From positions 1-40,016 of the forward strand of contig CAKUWO010000008.1 of NCBI GenBank assembly GCA_934699415.1: 40,016 bases of DNA. Reading direction: 5' to 3'. This DNA comes from an uncultured Erysipelotrichaceae bacterium. Lineage in GTDB: Bacteria > Bacillota_I > Bacilli_A > Erysipelotrichales > Erysipelotrichaceae. Position numbers and translations under genes: made by a program. The notes beneath the pieces were generated by a model. The model did no database searches, was not told where the DNA came from, and saw only the letters and a program-made list of their open reading frames with translations. Shown here in pieces: positions 1 through 9,179 of the stretch (the first letter of the stretch is position 1; each line of letters begins with the position of its first letter).

Positions 1-1
1 T

Positions 2-367
2 GATTGGCCTGGTTTAACCCTTCCTGGTGGATATGTTGAAAAAGGGGAAGGATTAAAAGATGCGATGATTAGAGAATTTAAAGAAGAAACAGGTATCACT
101 TTATTAAACCCTATTCTTAAAGGAATAGAAGAATTTAAGACTAAAGATGAAGACCGCTACTTTATTTTCTTTTATGTAGCTAGTGAATATTTAGGAGAGA
201 TTTCATCTAATAGTGAAGGTGAAGTCTTTTGGATTGATGAAAAAGATATTTTTAATTATGAATTATCTTTAGATTTGGATCGTATTTTAAAAGTAATGGA
301 AGATGATGACATTAGTGCTTTGCGTTATTACAAAGAAAATGATGAATGGAAGTCAGTATTAGAATAG
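2..367 (+). CDS. Nudix hydrolase, 5'-truncated by window edge
   Basis: Nudix proteins hydrolyse nucleoside diphosphates linked to another moiety. The open frame begins at base 2, and the first in-frame ATG at 65 lies inside the Nudix box, so that ATG is not the true start; the real start lies before the window. The visible box runs GGYVEKGEG...REFKEETG, matching GX5EX7REUXEEXGU with the metal-binding REFKEE helix. About 121 codons are present, roughly the C-terminal four fifths of a small (~140-150 aa) member. The substrate cannot be told; ADP-ribose, (d)NTP and 8-oxo-dGTP are all possible. The stop overlaps the end of the convergent acetyltransferase gene by 9 bases. Confidence 0.85.
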   Translation, partial: DWPGLTLPGGYVEKGEGLKDAMIREFKEETGITLLNPILKGIEEFKTKDEDRYFIFFYVASEYLGEISSNSEGEVFWIDEKDIFNYELSLDLDRILKVMEDDDISALRYYKENDEWKSVLE

Positions 368-799
368 TTTTAGTTTCATTTGGACATGAGGAATACCATC
401 TTCAAGGAATTCTTCAGAAGTTTTAATAAAACCTAATTTCTCATATAGTGAACAAACGTAGACTTGTGCTTCAATAGTTATAAGATCTGCATTTAATTTA
501 TCTTTTGCGAAATCAATGGCCGCTTTAACAATCTTAGTGCCTAATCCTATATGGCGTGTAGTGGCAATAACTCTCCCAATACCAACTGAATCAAAAATTA
601 CTCCTTGTGGTAAGACTCTTGCATAAGCCTTAATACCTTCATCATCTTTTAAATAGATATGATAGGCAAATTTATCGGCATCATCTATCTCTTGATAGGG
701 GCAATTTTGTTCCGCCACAAAAATAGATACTCGTAGTTTATAGATTTCATATAATTCTTCTTTGCTTAGTTCATTAAAATGTTTAATAAATAATTTCAT
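359..799 (-). CDS. ElaA-like GNAT family N-acetyltransferase
   Basis: A 146-residue protein of the GNAT fold, probably transferring an acetyl group from acetyl-CoA to an unknown amine. The N-terminal KLRVSIFVAEQNCPYQEIDD stretch is typical of ElaA-type members. The acetyl-CoA-binding segment is GIGRVIATTRHIGLGTKIV, and YEKLGF follows near the C-terminus. I chose the ATG at 799 because an AAAAGGGTG ribosome site precedes it. The frame stays open 25 codons further upstream, but that part reads through the addA terminator and resembles no GNAT. It lies downstream of addA on the same strand, separated by a terminator, so it probably has its own promoter or depends on read-through. Confidence 0.8.
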   Translation of the reverse strand: MKLFIKHFNELSKEELYEIYKLRVSIFVAEQNCPYQEIDDADKFAYHIYLKDDEGIKAYARVLPQGVIFDSVGIGRVIATTRHIGLGTKIVKAAIDFAKDKLNADLITIEAQVYVCSLYEKLGFIKTSEEFLEDGIPHVQMKLKLF

Positions 800-839
800 G
801 TAGCACCCTTTTCTAGATAATAAGTATATTACTAATAAA

Positions 840-865
840 AATAGACTGTTAATAAACAGTCTATT
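840..865 (-). terminator. Rho-independent terminator of addA
   Basis: A perfect 11-bp stem (AATAGACTGTT / AACAGTCTATT) with a 4-base loop. Read on the minus strand it is followed by TTTTATT. The stem overlaps the TAG stop codon of addA, a compact arrangement also used by other minus-strand genes in this window. Confidence 0.8.
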
Positions 866-3800
866 TAACTTCAAAGAATTGTTTTAGATCTAATGAATAA
901 ATATAGGCTTTAATTTCTTTATTAGGATACATCTTGTGCAAGGCTTCAACATAAGATAATTGTTGTGCATCATAACGTTTATGAAGTTCTTCTTCATCGA
1001 CATCGATATCGGTTTTATAGTCACATAAAAGAATTTCTTCATCTCCTAGATAAACAAAGTCCATAAAGCCATGATAGATATCATCATTATCTTTATAATA
1101 ATAAGAATATTCTTGGTAAATCTTATCAGGTTTTAAATAAGCTATTAAATCGTGTTTAGTAAAATATAAAATAGCATCAATAGCACTATCTGATAAGCTA
1201 TCATCAAGTGTTTTAATATAATCTCTATCAATTGGTTTATGATAGTCAATTCTTTCAAAGACATTATGAATCTTAGTACCATATTCCATACCATATATAG
1301 CATCTAAATCTAAGACTAAATTATGGCTTTCAAAAGATGATGGTGATAAAGAAGCATTAGTAATAGCTTTATAATCACATGATGGTAAAGCTATTTCTTT
1401 AGTTTTGGAGTAATTTCTTGAAGGAAGAGGGGAAGTAAAGTTTACCTCTTTAAATTCAATATGTTTAGAATTCTTCATTAAAACTTCAAAGTATGAAGAG
1501 AAGCCTTCTCTTGCTAATAATAGGTCATTTGGATTAGCAAATTTCTTTTCTTTCTTATAAGCATCAATAATTGTTAAACGATGTTTAGCACGTGTTAAAG
1601 CAACATATAAGTATCTTGTATATTCAAATAAGTTTTCTAGATTAGCTTTTAATTGAATAGCTCTTCTGGTTAATGTTGGAGTTACATGATGATATTTATC
1701 TAATGGAACATTAAAACCAAAGCCTAATTCATCATCAACATTTAAAGCTATTTTATTATCTTTAGCTCTATTTTCATGAGTGCTCATGAAATAAACAGTG
1801 TCATATTCTAAGCCTTTAGAGCCGTGAATAGTCATAACTTTAACTACTGGCGCATCTTCAGCAATACCAACAGCTGATTCTTTTTGGCCTTCTTTACTAG
1901 CTTCAATAAAACGAATCATTGAAGCAAGGGATGAGAAATGATAACTATTAAAGCGCAATAAGAAGTAGTCGATATTGGTTTTCTCATCTTGTGGCAAATT
2001 ATCATAGAAATGATGTAAAGCAAGGATTTTGAGAGTTAATTCATGAAGATGATTCTCATATCCTAATTGTCTTAATGCTGCAAAATCTTCATTAAATGGT
2101 GAAATATTAAATAAATGATTGTTTTCAAATAATTCATCATCACTTAAATGATAAACTGGAGAACTTAAGACACCAATTAAAGCCATATGATCACTAGGAT
2201 CTAAAACCAATTTAAAGAATGATAATAAGACATCCATGGCTTGACAATTGAAATAGCCCTCATTTTCTTTAATGAAATAAGGAATTTGATATCTTTCAAG
2301 CATATCTCTTATCTCGGGCTTTTCTTTATGGGACCTTAAGATAATAGCCATATCTTTATAAGCTGTACCATTGTTGTGATCTTTAACAATTTCCTCGGCT
2401 AAGATACGAGCTCTCAATTGCTTATCAGTTAATTCATCGTTTTCTTTTAAATATCCTTTAACATAAGTAACAGGAATATTATCAATGAATTGTGAATCCA
2501 ATTCAGATAATTGATAATCTTCTTCATCAAAGTCATTGGTATTTAAATTCATTAAAGAATTAAATAATTCATTATTAAAAGCTGTGATATTAGCTTTAGA
2601 ACGATAGTTTTGGCGAATATGAATCTTAATATAATCATCATTTTCTTTAAGTGATTGCATAATGCTTGGTTTAGCATTACGGAAACGGTAGATTGATTGT
2701 TTAATATCGCCTACTAAGAATAGATTATTGTTGGCAAGAAGAGAAATAATAGACCATTGAGAAGATGAAGTATCTTGGAATTCATCAACCATGATTTCTT
2801 TATATTTATTAGCTAAATATTTAGCTAAAGCATAATCGTTAGCAACTAAGATTTGATAAGCGAAATGTTCAAAGTCATTAAAGTCAATGACATTATTTTC
2901 TCTTTTGATTTCTTCAAAGTTATGATAAGTAGCAATTGCGATATCAATTAAACGATTAGTATATTTTAAAGCAATTTTTTCAGTCTTTAAAAGAACTGGT
3001 GTTGGCTCATATTCTTTAGCTAGTTTTTCTAATACTTTAGCTAAAGAGTCATTAGCTTCTTTTGCGATTTGAGCATCTTCTTCTTTATAGTTCTTCTTAC
3101 TAAAAGTAGGTAAAGCTCTTAAAAGAGATGGTAAATTCATTAAGAAAGTTTCGCTATCCTCTTCTTTAAGGGCTTCTTCATATTCTAAATATAAGGCTTT
3201 AAATGAAGGACTTTTTAAGCTATCTAGCTCCATTAAGACTTCAATATGTGACATTGCTCTTAATAAATAACTTTTAAGGCCAACGATATAATAGTTGATA
3301 ATATTGGTTGGAATATCATGGATGTTTTGATATTCATTATGTCTAAAAGATGATAGCCAAGCAATAGGATCAGCAGTAGCATCGGCTTTTTCAATGATAG
3401 CTAAGATAGCCATTTTTAAACTGTCATAATTAAAAGCACTAGTAGAAAATAAAGCATTTAATTCTCTTAAGTCATCACATTGTCTTAAAACTTTTTCGAC
3501 AGCATCATCAAGATAAATAGCACGATGACCATCATCTAAAATATTCTCAGTAGCACTCTTTTTAAGACCAATGACATAATAATATTCTTTTAAAATTGAA
3601 AGGCAGAAAGAATGAATAGTTGAAATATGGGCATTAGATAATAAAGCAATTTGTTGAGAAATGAATTCATTATTAGGATCTTTAAGTAACTCTAATTCAA
3701 GTCTTTTCTCAAGTCTTTTGGCCATATTAGCTGCTGCAGCATCGGTAAAAGTCATGGCAATAATTTCATTTAATGAAAGATGATCTTTTAAAATTCTTTT

Positions 3801-3911
3801 TAATAATCTTTCAACAAGAACAGTAGTTTTACCACCTCCAGCTGAGGCAAAAACTAAAATATTACTGCCACTCTCATTAACAGCTTTTAATTGATTCTCA
3901 TTTAAAGGCAT
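861..3911 (-). CDS. addA: AddA (RexA): ATP-dependent helicase/nuclease subunit A
   Basis: Subunit of the AddAB helicase-nuclease, which resects double-strand DNA ends until it meets a Chi sequence and loads RecA for recombinational repair. The protein has 1016 residues, shorter than the ~1,200 usual in Bacillus. A Q-motif (LNENQLKAV) is followed by Walker A ASAGGGKTT at residues 22-30, UvrD motif Ia AMTFTDAAA, DEXX box MVDEFQDTS, motif III VGDIKQSIYRFRNA, motif V VMTIHGSKGLEY and motif VI YVALTRAKHRL. The C-terminal RecB-type nuclease ends in LLCDYKTD, with the catalytic D-x-K pair. The start ATG shares one base with the stop of addB (TAATG), so the two subunits are translationally coupled. 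Confidence 0.95.
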   Translation of the reverse strand: MPLNENQLKAVNESGSNILVFASAGGGKTTVLVERLLKRILKDHLSLNEIIAMTFTDAAAANMAKRLEKRLELELLKDPNNEFISQQIALLSNAHISTIHSFCLSILKEYYYVIGLKKSATENILDDGHRAIYLDDAVEKVLRQCDDLRELNALFSTSAFNYDSLKMAILAIIEKADATADPIAWLSSFRHNEYQNIHDIPTNIINYYIVGLKSYLLRAMSHIEVLMELDSLKSPSFKALYLEYEEALKEEDSETFLMNLPSLLRALPTFSKKNYKEEDAQIAKEANDSLAKVLEKLAKEYEPTPVLLKTEKIALKYTNRLIDIAIATYHNFEEIKRENNVIDFNDFEHFAYQILVANDYALAKYLANKYKEIMVDEFQDTSSSQWSIISLLANNNLFLVGDIKQSIYRFRNAKPSIMQSLKENDDYIKIHIRQNYRSKANITAFNNELFNSLMNLNTNDFDEEDYQLSELDSQFIDNIPVTYVKGYLKENDELTDKQLRARILAEEIVKDHNNGTAYKDMAIILRSHKEKPEIRDMLERYQIPYFIKENEGYFNCQAMDVLLSFFKLVLDPSDHMALIGVLSSPVYHLSDDELFENNHLFNISPFNEDFAALRQLGYENHLHELTLKILALHHFYDNLPQDEKTNIDYFLLRFNSYHFSSLASMIRFIEASKEGQKESAVGIAEDAPVVKVMTIHGSKGLEYDTVYFMSTHENRAKDNKIALNVDDELGFGFNVPLDKYHHVTPTLTRRAIQLKANLENLFEYTRYLYVALTRAKHRLTIIDAYKKEKKFANPNDLLLAREGFSSYFEVLMKNSKHIEFKEVNFTSPLPSRNYSKTKEIALPSCDYKAITNASLSPSSFESHNLVLDLDAIYGMEYGTKIHNVFERIDYHKPIDRDYIKTLDDSLSDSAIDAILYFTKHDLIAYLKPDKIYQEYSYYYKDNDDIYHGFMDFVYLGDEEILLCDYKTDIDVDEEELHKRYDAQQLSYVEALHKMYPNKEIKAYIYSLDLKQFFEVK

Positions 3912-6391
3912 TATTCTTCCTCCTTTTCTTTAGATTTAAGTAAAGAGAAGTCAACATATTCACGAGTGAAATAGCCTTCTCTTCCCTTAAAATGACAGAT
4001 TTCTTTATATGGACAATAGGTGCAAGCTTTTTCAACTGGTTCACATTCAATCTTGCCATCAGCAAGTGAAGTATATAAAGCTTCATAAAGGATATCTAAA
4101 GCCTTATAGGCAGCATCTTTATCAAAAGCTTTAGCTTTGACTTCGCTAATGAAATAATCTTCTTCATTTTCAAAAGCGAAGCCACTAGGTTTGAAATTAC
4201 TTAATAAGTCCTCAAGAGGATCTTTATCTTCATAAGTTAAGCCTTTACTTTTCTTATATGAACAAGTTGATGTATTGATATTTTGAATAGCTAATGAATA
4301 ATAAGCAGCACCAAAAGGTTTCTTACCAGTTATTAATTCATAAAGATAGCAATAAGTTAAAAGTTGTAAAGAAATACCACTCTTAATATCATCTTCATTA
4401 ATTTTTCGCTCACCTGTTTTATAGTCAATAATGCAGAAAGTATCATTTAATTCATCAATACGATCTATACGACCATGGAAAGAGATTGGATGAGATTTGA
4501 AATTTCTTTCTAAATCAAAATTATATTCTTGACTATTAGGTTTGAAATAAGTGTTATCTTCAAACTTTTTTAAAGCTTGAAGATGAACCATGACAGTATC
4601 CAAGATGTTTTCTTCTAACATATCAGCTTGTCTTTTTCTTTCGGGATATAAATCTCTTAGATGATCTATTTGTGGTTTTAAGAAACGTCTAATTTTTTCG
4701 ATGCTTATTAAAGGATAATCTTTGCCTAATAAAGAAACGATTGTTTCAAATAAATGGTGATAGATATTACCAACTGTTGCAGGATCAAAACCAGCTACTT
4801 TATCTTCATAAAGTGATAAACCACGATTTAAGAAGTAACTATAAGGGCAACGGAAATAAGATTCAAATGATGAGATTGAACCTTTTAAAGTACTATCATT
4901 TTCAAAGAAAGCCTTTTTAGCATTTTCTTTGCTCAACTTATGTTCGTTATTATATGTAACTTCACTCTTAATTAGTTCAAAGTCTAAGGCTTCTAAATTT
5001 TTCTTTTCAATCAAGATAGGAAGTGGGCATTCTTTGCCTTCATAAGTTGATAAAGGATGGAAATAAATGGTTAAAGAAGAATCATCAAGATAAGATAAGC
5101 TCTTAAGATAATTATCAGTACGCTCTTTTAAAGATGGATAATTAGTGTTAGCTAAGATTTCTTCATTAACTAAACCTTCAAATCCTTTAAAACCAGGGAA
5201 GACTTTACCATCCATATCAAAGATAAAAAGATATGGGCGATCATATACAGGTTTTTTAAAAGTGGTTAATAAAATACCATTATTATTTTCTTTAGCAATA
5301 AATGTATTAGCTAAATCTTCAATTAAGAAAGGCAAGAAATCTCTTTCGGCATCTTTGCCCCTTTCTTGTAAGAATGATAATAGTTTATATTTTTCATCGC
5401 CTTTATTAGGAATATAAGAAAAAGCTAAAGCTAATTGTTTCTTAAAATCTTTTTCTTCTAATAAAGCAATTAATGGTGGAGCAGTCTTTTCTTGTGCCTT
5501 AATCGCTCTTTCTTCTAAGGTACGGAAATAAGATTCTTCAGTTTCAAAATAAGAGAAAGAATCAAGATAGTGTCCCTCTTTAACATGTTCCACAATATAA
5601 TGAATTGTTTCATTGTTACATGGTGTAAAGATATTTCTTTGTAAGACTTGGATATAACGCTCTTTACATGGTTTTTCAATAAAACGTAATAAAGCACGAA
5701 GATCTAAAGCTGAAGAGAAACCGGTTCTAGCCTTATCGCCAAAGTAGGGCATACCATATCTTTCTAAGGTAGCCTGTGCTAGATTTTCATCATCAGTGCA
5801 TAATAAAAAAGCACAGTCACTAAGTGGTAACTTTTTACTAATAATATATTGGACAGCTGTTTCAAATTGATCTGAGATAGTTTGGCAATCTTTAATATAA
5901 GAAGTATTTTGTTTCTTCTTAAAGTAAGATACTTTTTTAGCACCATGAGCAAGTAAGATATTAATAACCTTTTCTTCAAATAGGTCATAATGCAAATCAG
6001 CTATGACGATATTAGAAGCATCTAATTTTTCTAATTGATTAAATAATAATCGATAATCCCTTTCTCTAGCGATGGTTAGAATACTTTTTAATTCTTCATT
6101 AATTGGCAAATTATCAAAATTGTCAATATATTGAGATAGTTTGGAACTATCGTTTTTTACTTCCCTTAGAAAACCTGTATCGTCCAAGGAATCTTTAAAG
6201 ACAACAAGATCTAAGCTCATTAACTCTTTCTTTAGTTGATATAGGGATTTTGGATTAGGGAAGAAATGATCTATCCATCTTTCGATATCGATTACTTCTA
6301 CTTCTGGTAAACAGCCATTTTTACTCTCTTCAAACAATTTAGCGATAACAGCATTTTTAGCTTCGCTTTTCACAAGAACAATCTTTTTCAT
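3911..6391 (-). CDS. addB: AddB/RexB: helicase-nuclease subunit B
   Basis: Second subunit of AddAB/RexAB. It supplies the second nuclease active site and, by family knowledge, an inactive helicase domain for Chi recognition. It has 826 residues, short against ~1,150 in Bacillus. The N-terminus (MKKIVLVKSEAKNAVIAK) has no GxGKT Walker A, as in streptococcal RexB. The nuclease motif FCIIDYKTGE lies in the C-terminal third. Four cysteines for a 4Fe-4S cluster are present: FRCPYSYF before the nuclease domain, and CTYCPYKEIC (C-x2-C-x5-C) near the C-terminus. No strong ribosome site precedes the ATG, and a TATAAT lies only 7 bases upstream. It is the first gene of the addBA unit. Confidence 0.92.
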   Translation of the reverse strand: MKKIVLVKSEAKNAVIAKLFEESKNGCLPEVEVIDIERWIDHFFPNPKSLYQLKKELMSLDLVVFKDSLDDTGFLREVKNDSSKLSQYIDNFDNLPINEELKSILTIARERDYRLLFNQLEKLDASNIVIADLHYDLFEEKVINILLAHGAKKVSYFKKKQNTSYIKDCQTISDQFETAVQYIISKKLPLSDCAFLLCTDDENLAQATLERYGMPYFGDKARTGFSSALDLRALLRFIEKPCKERYIQVLQRNIFTPCNNETIHYIVEHVKEGHYLDSFSYFETEESYFRTLEERAIKAQEKTAPPLIALLEEKDFKKQLALAFSYIPNKGDEKYKLLSFLQERGKDAERDFLPFLIEDLANTFIAKENNNGILLTTFKKPVYDRPYLFIFDMDGKVFPGFKGFEGLVNEEILANTNYPSLKERTDNYLKSLSYLDDSSLTIYFHPLSTYEGKECPLPILIEKKNLEALDFELIKSEVTYNNEHKLSKENAKKAFFENDSTLKGSISSFESYFRCPYSYFLNRGLSLYEDKVAGFDPATVGNIYHHLFETIVSLLGKDYPLISIEKIRRFLKPQIDHLRDLYPERKRQADMLEENILDTVMVHLQALKKFEDNTYFKPNSQEYNFDLERNFKSHPISFHGRIDRIDELNDTFCIIDYKTGERKINEDDIKSGISLQLLTYCYLYELITGKKPFGAAYYSLAIQNINTSTCSYKKSKGLTYEDKDPLEDLLSNFKPSGFAFENEEDYFISEVKAKAFDKDAAYKALDILYEALYTSLADGKIECEPVEKACTYCPYKEICHFKGREGYFTREYVDFSLLKSKEKEEE

Positions 6392-6398
6392 CTTATTT

Positions 6399-6404
6399 AT
6401 TATA
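6399..6404 (-). promoter_or_regulatory. -10 box of addB, probable leaderless start
   Basis: A perfect TATAAT on the minus strand is separated from the addB ATG by only 7 bases (AAATAAG). A -10 normally lies about 7 bases before the transcript start, so the mRNA would begin at or next to the ATG. I see no convincing -35. Confidence 0.5.
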
Positions 6405-6537
6405 CCTTTTTATGACTAACGATTTCATTTCACATTTACATTCTTTGCGCTATGATAAAAATTCTATAAATTAATAACAAATTAAGCTACTATGCATTTT
6501 TTCAAAACATTTTAAAACTTTTGTAAGTTTATAAAGC

Positions 6538-6566
6538 TTTACAGAAAAAGAAAATAATAGTAAAAT
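6538..6566 (+). promoter_or_regulatory. Sigma-A-type promoter of the nucleoside operon
   Basis: TTTACA (6538-6543) and TAAAAT (6561-6566) each match the consensus at 5 of 6 positions and are separated by exactly 17 bases. They lie 50 bases before the first gene. The expected transcript start is near 6573, just before a palindromic operator. Confidence 0.7.
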
Positions 6567-6577
6567 CTTTGAATGTA

Positions 6578-6593
6578 TGTAAGCGCTTGCACA
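6578..6593 (+). promoter_or_regulatory. cre / LacI-family operator
   Basis: TGTAAGCGCTTGCACA is a near-palindrome around a central CG and fits the catabolite-responsive element consensus WTGNAANCGNWNNCW. It lies immediately downstream of the expected transcript start, a position that normally gives repression. CcpA, or a LacI-type regulator such as an RbsR/CytR analogue, could bind; the regulator is not encoded in this window. Confidence 0.65.
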
Positions 6594-6614
6594 TAGCTGC
6601 ATATTGGAGGGTAC

Positions 6615-7514
6615 ATGAAGATACTTAACGTTGGCTCTTTAAACATTGATCGTGTCTATGCTGTAGATCATTTTGTCTTAGGCGGAGAAACAATCAGTGC
6701 ACGAAATATGGAAGTATTTCCAGGAGGCAAAGGACTTAATCAATCAATCGCTTTAGCGAGAGCTGGTGCCACAGTAGCTCATGCGGGTGCTATAGGAGAG
6801 GATGGACTCTTCTTAAAAGAATTATTAAAAAATAATAATGTTGATGTGAATTCATTACTTGTAAAAGAGGGTGCAACCGGCCATGCGATTATTCAAGTTA
6901 ATCCTGATGGCAAAAACTGCATTGTAATTCTTGGAGGAACTAATATCTCTTTAACTGAAGAAGAGGTTGATAAATTCTTAGAAGGATATGAAGCAAATGA
7001 TATTCTTCTTTTACAAAATGAAGTTAATTTAACTCCTTATATGATGCATAAAGCTCATGAATTAGGAATGAAGATTGCTTATAATGCTTCACCAATTAAT
7101 GAAAATGTCTTCGCTAATCCTTTAGATTATGTTGATATCTTCTTAATAAATGAAAACGAAGGTGCAAGTTTAGCTAATAAAGAAGGCGACTTTGAAGAAA
7201 TTCTTGAAGAATTAGTTAAGAAATATCCTAATGCTGAAATTGTCTTAACACTTGGTGAAAAAGGCGTCTTATATGCTTATCAAAATATTAGAGAAAAAGT
7301 TAATGCATGTCTTGTAGATGCAATTGATACAACAGCAGCTGGAGATACCTTCTGTGGTTACTTCCTAGCTTGCAAAGCTAAAGGTTTAAGTATTAAAGAA
7401 GCTCTACATTATGCAACACATGCATCAGCTTGTGCTGTTATGAAAAAAGGTGCTGCCCCATCCATTCCTACTTGGGATGAAATGAAAGCTTTTGAAGAAA
7501 AGGAGAAAAATTAA
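6615..7514 (+). CDS. Ribokinase-family (PfkB) sugar kinase
   Basis: A 299-residue PfkB-family carbohydrate kinase. The first PfkB signature is seen in PGGKGLNQSIALARAGA, with the sugar-binding N-terminus NVGSLNIDRVY. The ATP/anion-hole motif DTTAAGDTFCGYF carries the catalytic aspartate. Ribokinase (ribose to ribose-5-phosphate) is the likeliest activity, because the next genes release ribose or ribose-1-phosphate from nucleosides; a nucleoside kinase is the main alternative. It is the first gene of the operon, with a TTGGAGGG ribosome site, and ends 2 bases before deoD. Its product could feed the pentose phosphate pathway, where the split transketolase at 34-36 kb would act. Confidence 0.85.
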   Translation: MKILNVGSLNIDRVYAVDHFVLGGETISARNMEVFPGGKGLNQSIALARAGATVAHAGAIGEDGLFLKELLKNNNVDVNSLLVKEGATGHAIIQVNPDGKNCIVILGGTNISLTEEEVDKFLEGYEANDILLLQNEVNLTPYMMHKAHELGMKIAYNASPINENVFANPLDYVDIFLINENEGASLANKEGDFEEILEELVKKYPNAEIVLTLGEKGVLYAYQNIREKVNACLVDAIDTTAAGDTFCGYFLACKAKGLSIKEALHYATHASACAVMKKGAAPSIPTWDEMKAFEEKEKN

Positions 7515-7516
7515 TT

Positions 7517-8230
7517 ATGGGATTCGAACTTACTGCTCCAACACCACATATCGCTGCTAAGGTTGGCGAAATTGCTGAAACAGTTTTACTTCCAGGAGAT
7601 CCACTTCGTGCTAAATTTATCGCCGAAAAATTCTTAACTGATTATGTTGAAGTAAGCCATACTCGCAACATGCTTGCATTTACTGGCTATTATAACGGTA
7701 AAAGAGTATCAGTAATGGGTACTGGTATGGGATGCCCATCAATGGGTATTTACTCCTATGAATTAATTCATATCTATGGCGTTAAAAACTTAATCCGTAT
7801 CGGTACAGCTGGTACTTTACAAAAACATGTTCATTCACGTGAATTAGTATTTGGACAGGGCAGTTGCACTACTTCAAACTATGTTAAATTATTAGGCCTT
7901 CCTGGTGATTATGCCCCAATTTGTTCCTTTGAACTTCTTGAAAAGGCTGTTGCGGTTGCTAAAGAAAAAGGCTTCAAATATCATGTTGGAAACCTCTTAT
8001 GCTCAGATGTTTTCTATGGTGTAGATATTCCTCATGCAAAGACATTTGCGGAAATGGGATGCTTAGCTGCTGAAATGGAATCAGCTGCTTTATATGCTAA
8101 TGCTGCTGCAGCTGGTGTAAATGCTCTAGCAATCGTAACTATTTCTGATGGACCTGAAGAAATCACAACTGCTGAAGAAAGAGAGACAGCTTTCACTCAG
8201 ATGATGGAAGTTGCTTTAAACCTTGCATAA
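7517..8230 (+). CDS. deoD: Purine nucleoside phosphorylase, DeoD type
   Basis: Catalyses phosphorolysis of purine (deoxy)ribonucleosides to the free base and (deoxy)ribose-1-phosphate in the cytoplasm. The 237-residue length is typical of the hexameric DeoD family. Visible family features are TPHIAAKVGEIAETVLLPGDPLRAKFIAEKF at the N-terminus (phosphate-binding GDP-R), the GTGMGCPSMGIYSYEL loop, the ribose-binding EMESAALYA segment, and VTISDGPEE, which carries the purine-contacting aspartate. A GGAG ribosome site lies at the end of the preceding kinase gene. Its position between a sugar kinase and nucleoside hydrolases fits a purine salvage role. Confidence 0.93.
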   Translation: MGFELTAPTPHIAAKVGEIAETVLLPGDPLRAKFIAEKFLTDYVEVSHTRNMLAFTGYYNGKRVSVMGTGMGCPSMGIYSYELIHIYGVKNLIRIGTAGTLQKHVHSRELVFGQGSCTTSNYVKLLGLPGDYAPICSFELLEKAVAVAKEKGFKYHVGNLLCSDVFYGVDIPHAKTFAEMGCLAAEMESAALYANAAAAGVNALAIVTISDGPEEITTAEERETAFTQMMEVALNLA

Positions 8231-8231
8231 T

Positions 8232-9179
8232 ATGAATACTAGACCATTTATTATTGATTGTGATACTGGATGTGATGATACTTTAGCTTTATTAGCTGCA
8301 TTATCTTCTCCAGAAATGAAAATTTTAGGTATTACTTCATGTAATGGCAATGTACCTGAAAAGGCTGTTGCGAAAAATAACTTAGATTTAATGGAATACT
8401 TAGGATATGAGGTAACAGTTACTCGTGGTGCTTATCTTCCTCTTCTAGGTAATCCTGATAGTAATGCTGATGCTGATATCCATGGTGCTACAGGCCTTGG
8501 CAATATAACCTTGCCAGAAGCTAAAAAGATGAAATTTAGTGATGAAATTGCTTCTGAATTCATCTATCGCATGGCAAAAGAATACCAAGGTGAACTTGAA
8601 ATCTTAGTAACTGGACCATTAACCAATGTTGCGATTTGCATTATTGAATATCCAGATTTCAAAGACTTAGTTAAGCATATTTACTTTATGGGTGGTTCAA
8701 CAATTGGTGGCAATTGCAACACAACTGCTGAATTCAATATTTGGGCTGATCCAACAGCTGCTCATATGGTTTTAACAAGTGGTATTCCTACTTCTATGGT
8801 AGGGCTTAATGTTACAAATATTGCCTTAATGTATGAAGAAGATGAACAGGAATTAAGAGATCAGGGCAATAAAGCTTGTACTTTAGCAGCTGATGTTCTT
8901 GATTATATGATTAATCGTAAAAATCAAGATATTAGAGCTGCTAGAATGCATGACCCACTTGCTTTAGCTTGTGCTTTATATCCTGAATGTCTCAGAATGG
9001 AAAAATATTATGGTGATGTCGAAACAAAAGGCGACTTCACTAAAGGACATACAGCCATTGATATCTACTCTAAGAGCAATAAAGAAAAGAATGTTGATGT
9101 TGCAGTAGCTGTTGATGTAGTGAAATTCAAAAAGTGGCTTAAAGAAAGAATCATGAAAACAGGAGAGGAATTACGATGA
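8232..9179 (+). CDS. Nucleoside hydrolase (IunH/RihA family), copy 1
   Basis: Hydrolyses the N-glycosidic bond of ribonucleosides to base plus ribose. The calcium-binding signature DxDxGxDD is present near the N-terminus as DCDTGCDD, and the later active-site motif MHDPLALA carries the conserved His-Asp. ATGLGN and MGGxxxGGN...AEFN(I/V)WxDPxAA, both family hallmarks, are also visible. The frame allows a TTG start at 8223 inside deoD, but I chose the ATG at 8232: it gives MNTRPFIIDCDTG, aligning with MKRPFIIDCDTG of the next gene. The stop overlaps the next start (ATGA). Base specificity cannot be read from the sequence. Confidence 0.92.
   Translation: MNTRPFIIDCDTGCDDTLALLAALSSPEMKILGITSCNGNVPEKAVAKNNLDLMEYLGYEVTVTRGAYLPLLGNPDSNADADIHGATGLGNITLPEAKKMKFSDEIASEFIYRMAKEYQGELEILVTGPLTNVAICIIEYPDFKDLVKHIYFMGGSTIGGNCNTTAEFNIWADPTAAHMVLTSGIPTSMVGLNVTNIALMYEEDEQELRDQGNKACTLAADVLDYMINRKNQDIRAARMHDPLALACALYPECLRMEKYYGDVETKGDFTKGHTAIDIYSKSNKEKNVDVAVAVDVVKFKKWLKERIMKTGEELR

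Noticed and set aside
6405..6614. Purine riboswitch before the nucleoside operon
   Set aside because: No conserved purine-aptamer core or paired loops are seen; a promoter and palindromic operator explain the gap better.
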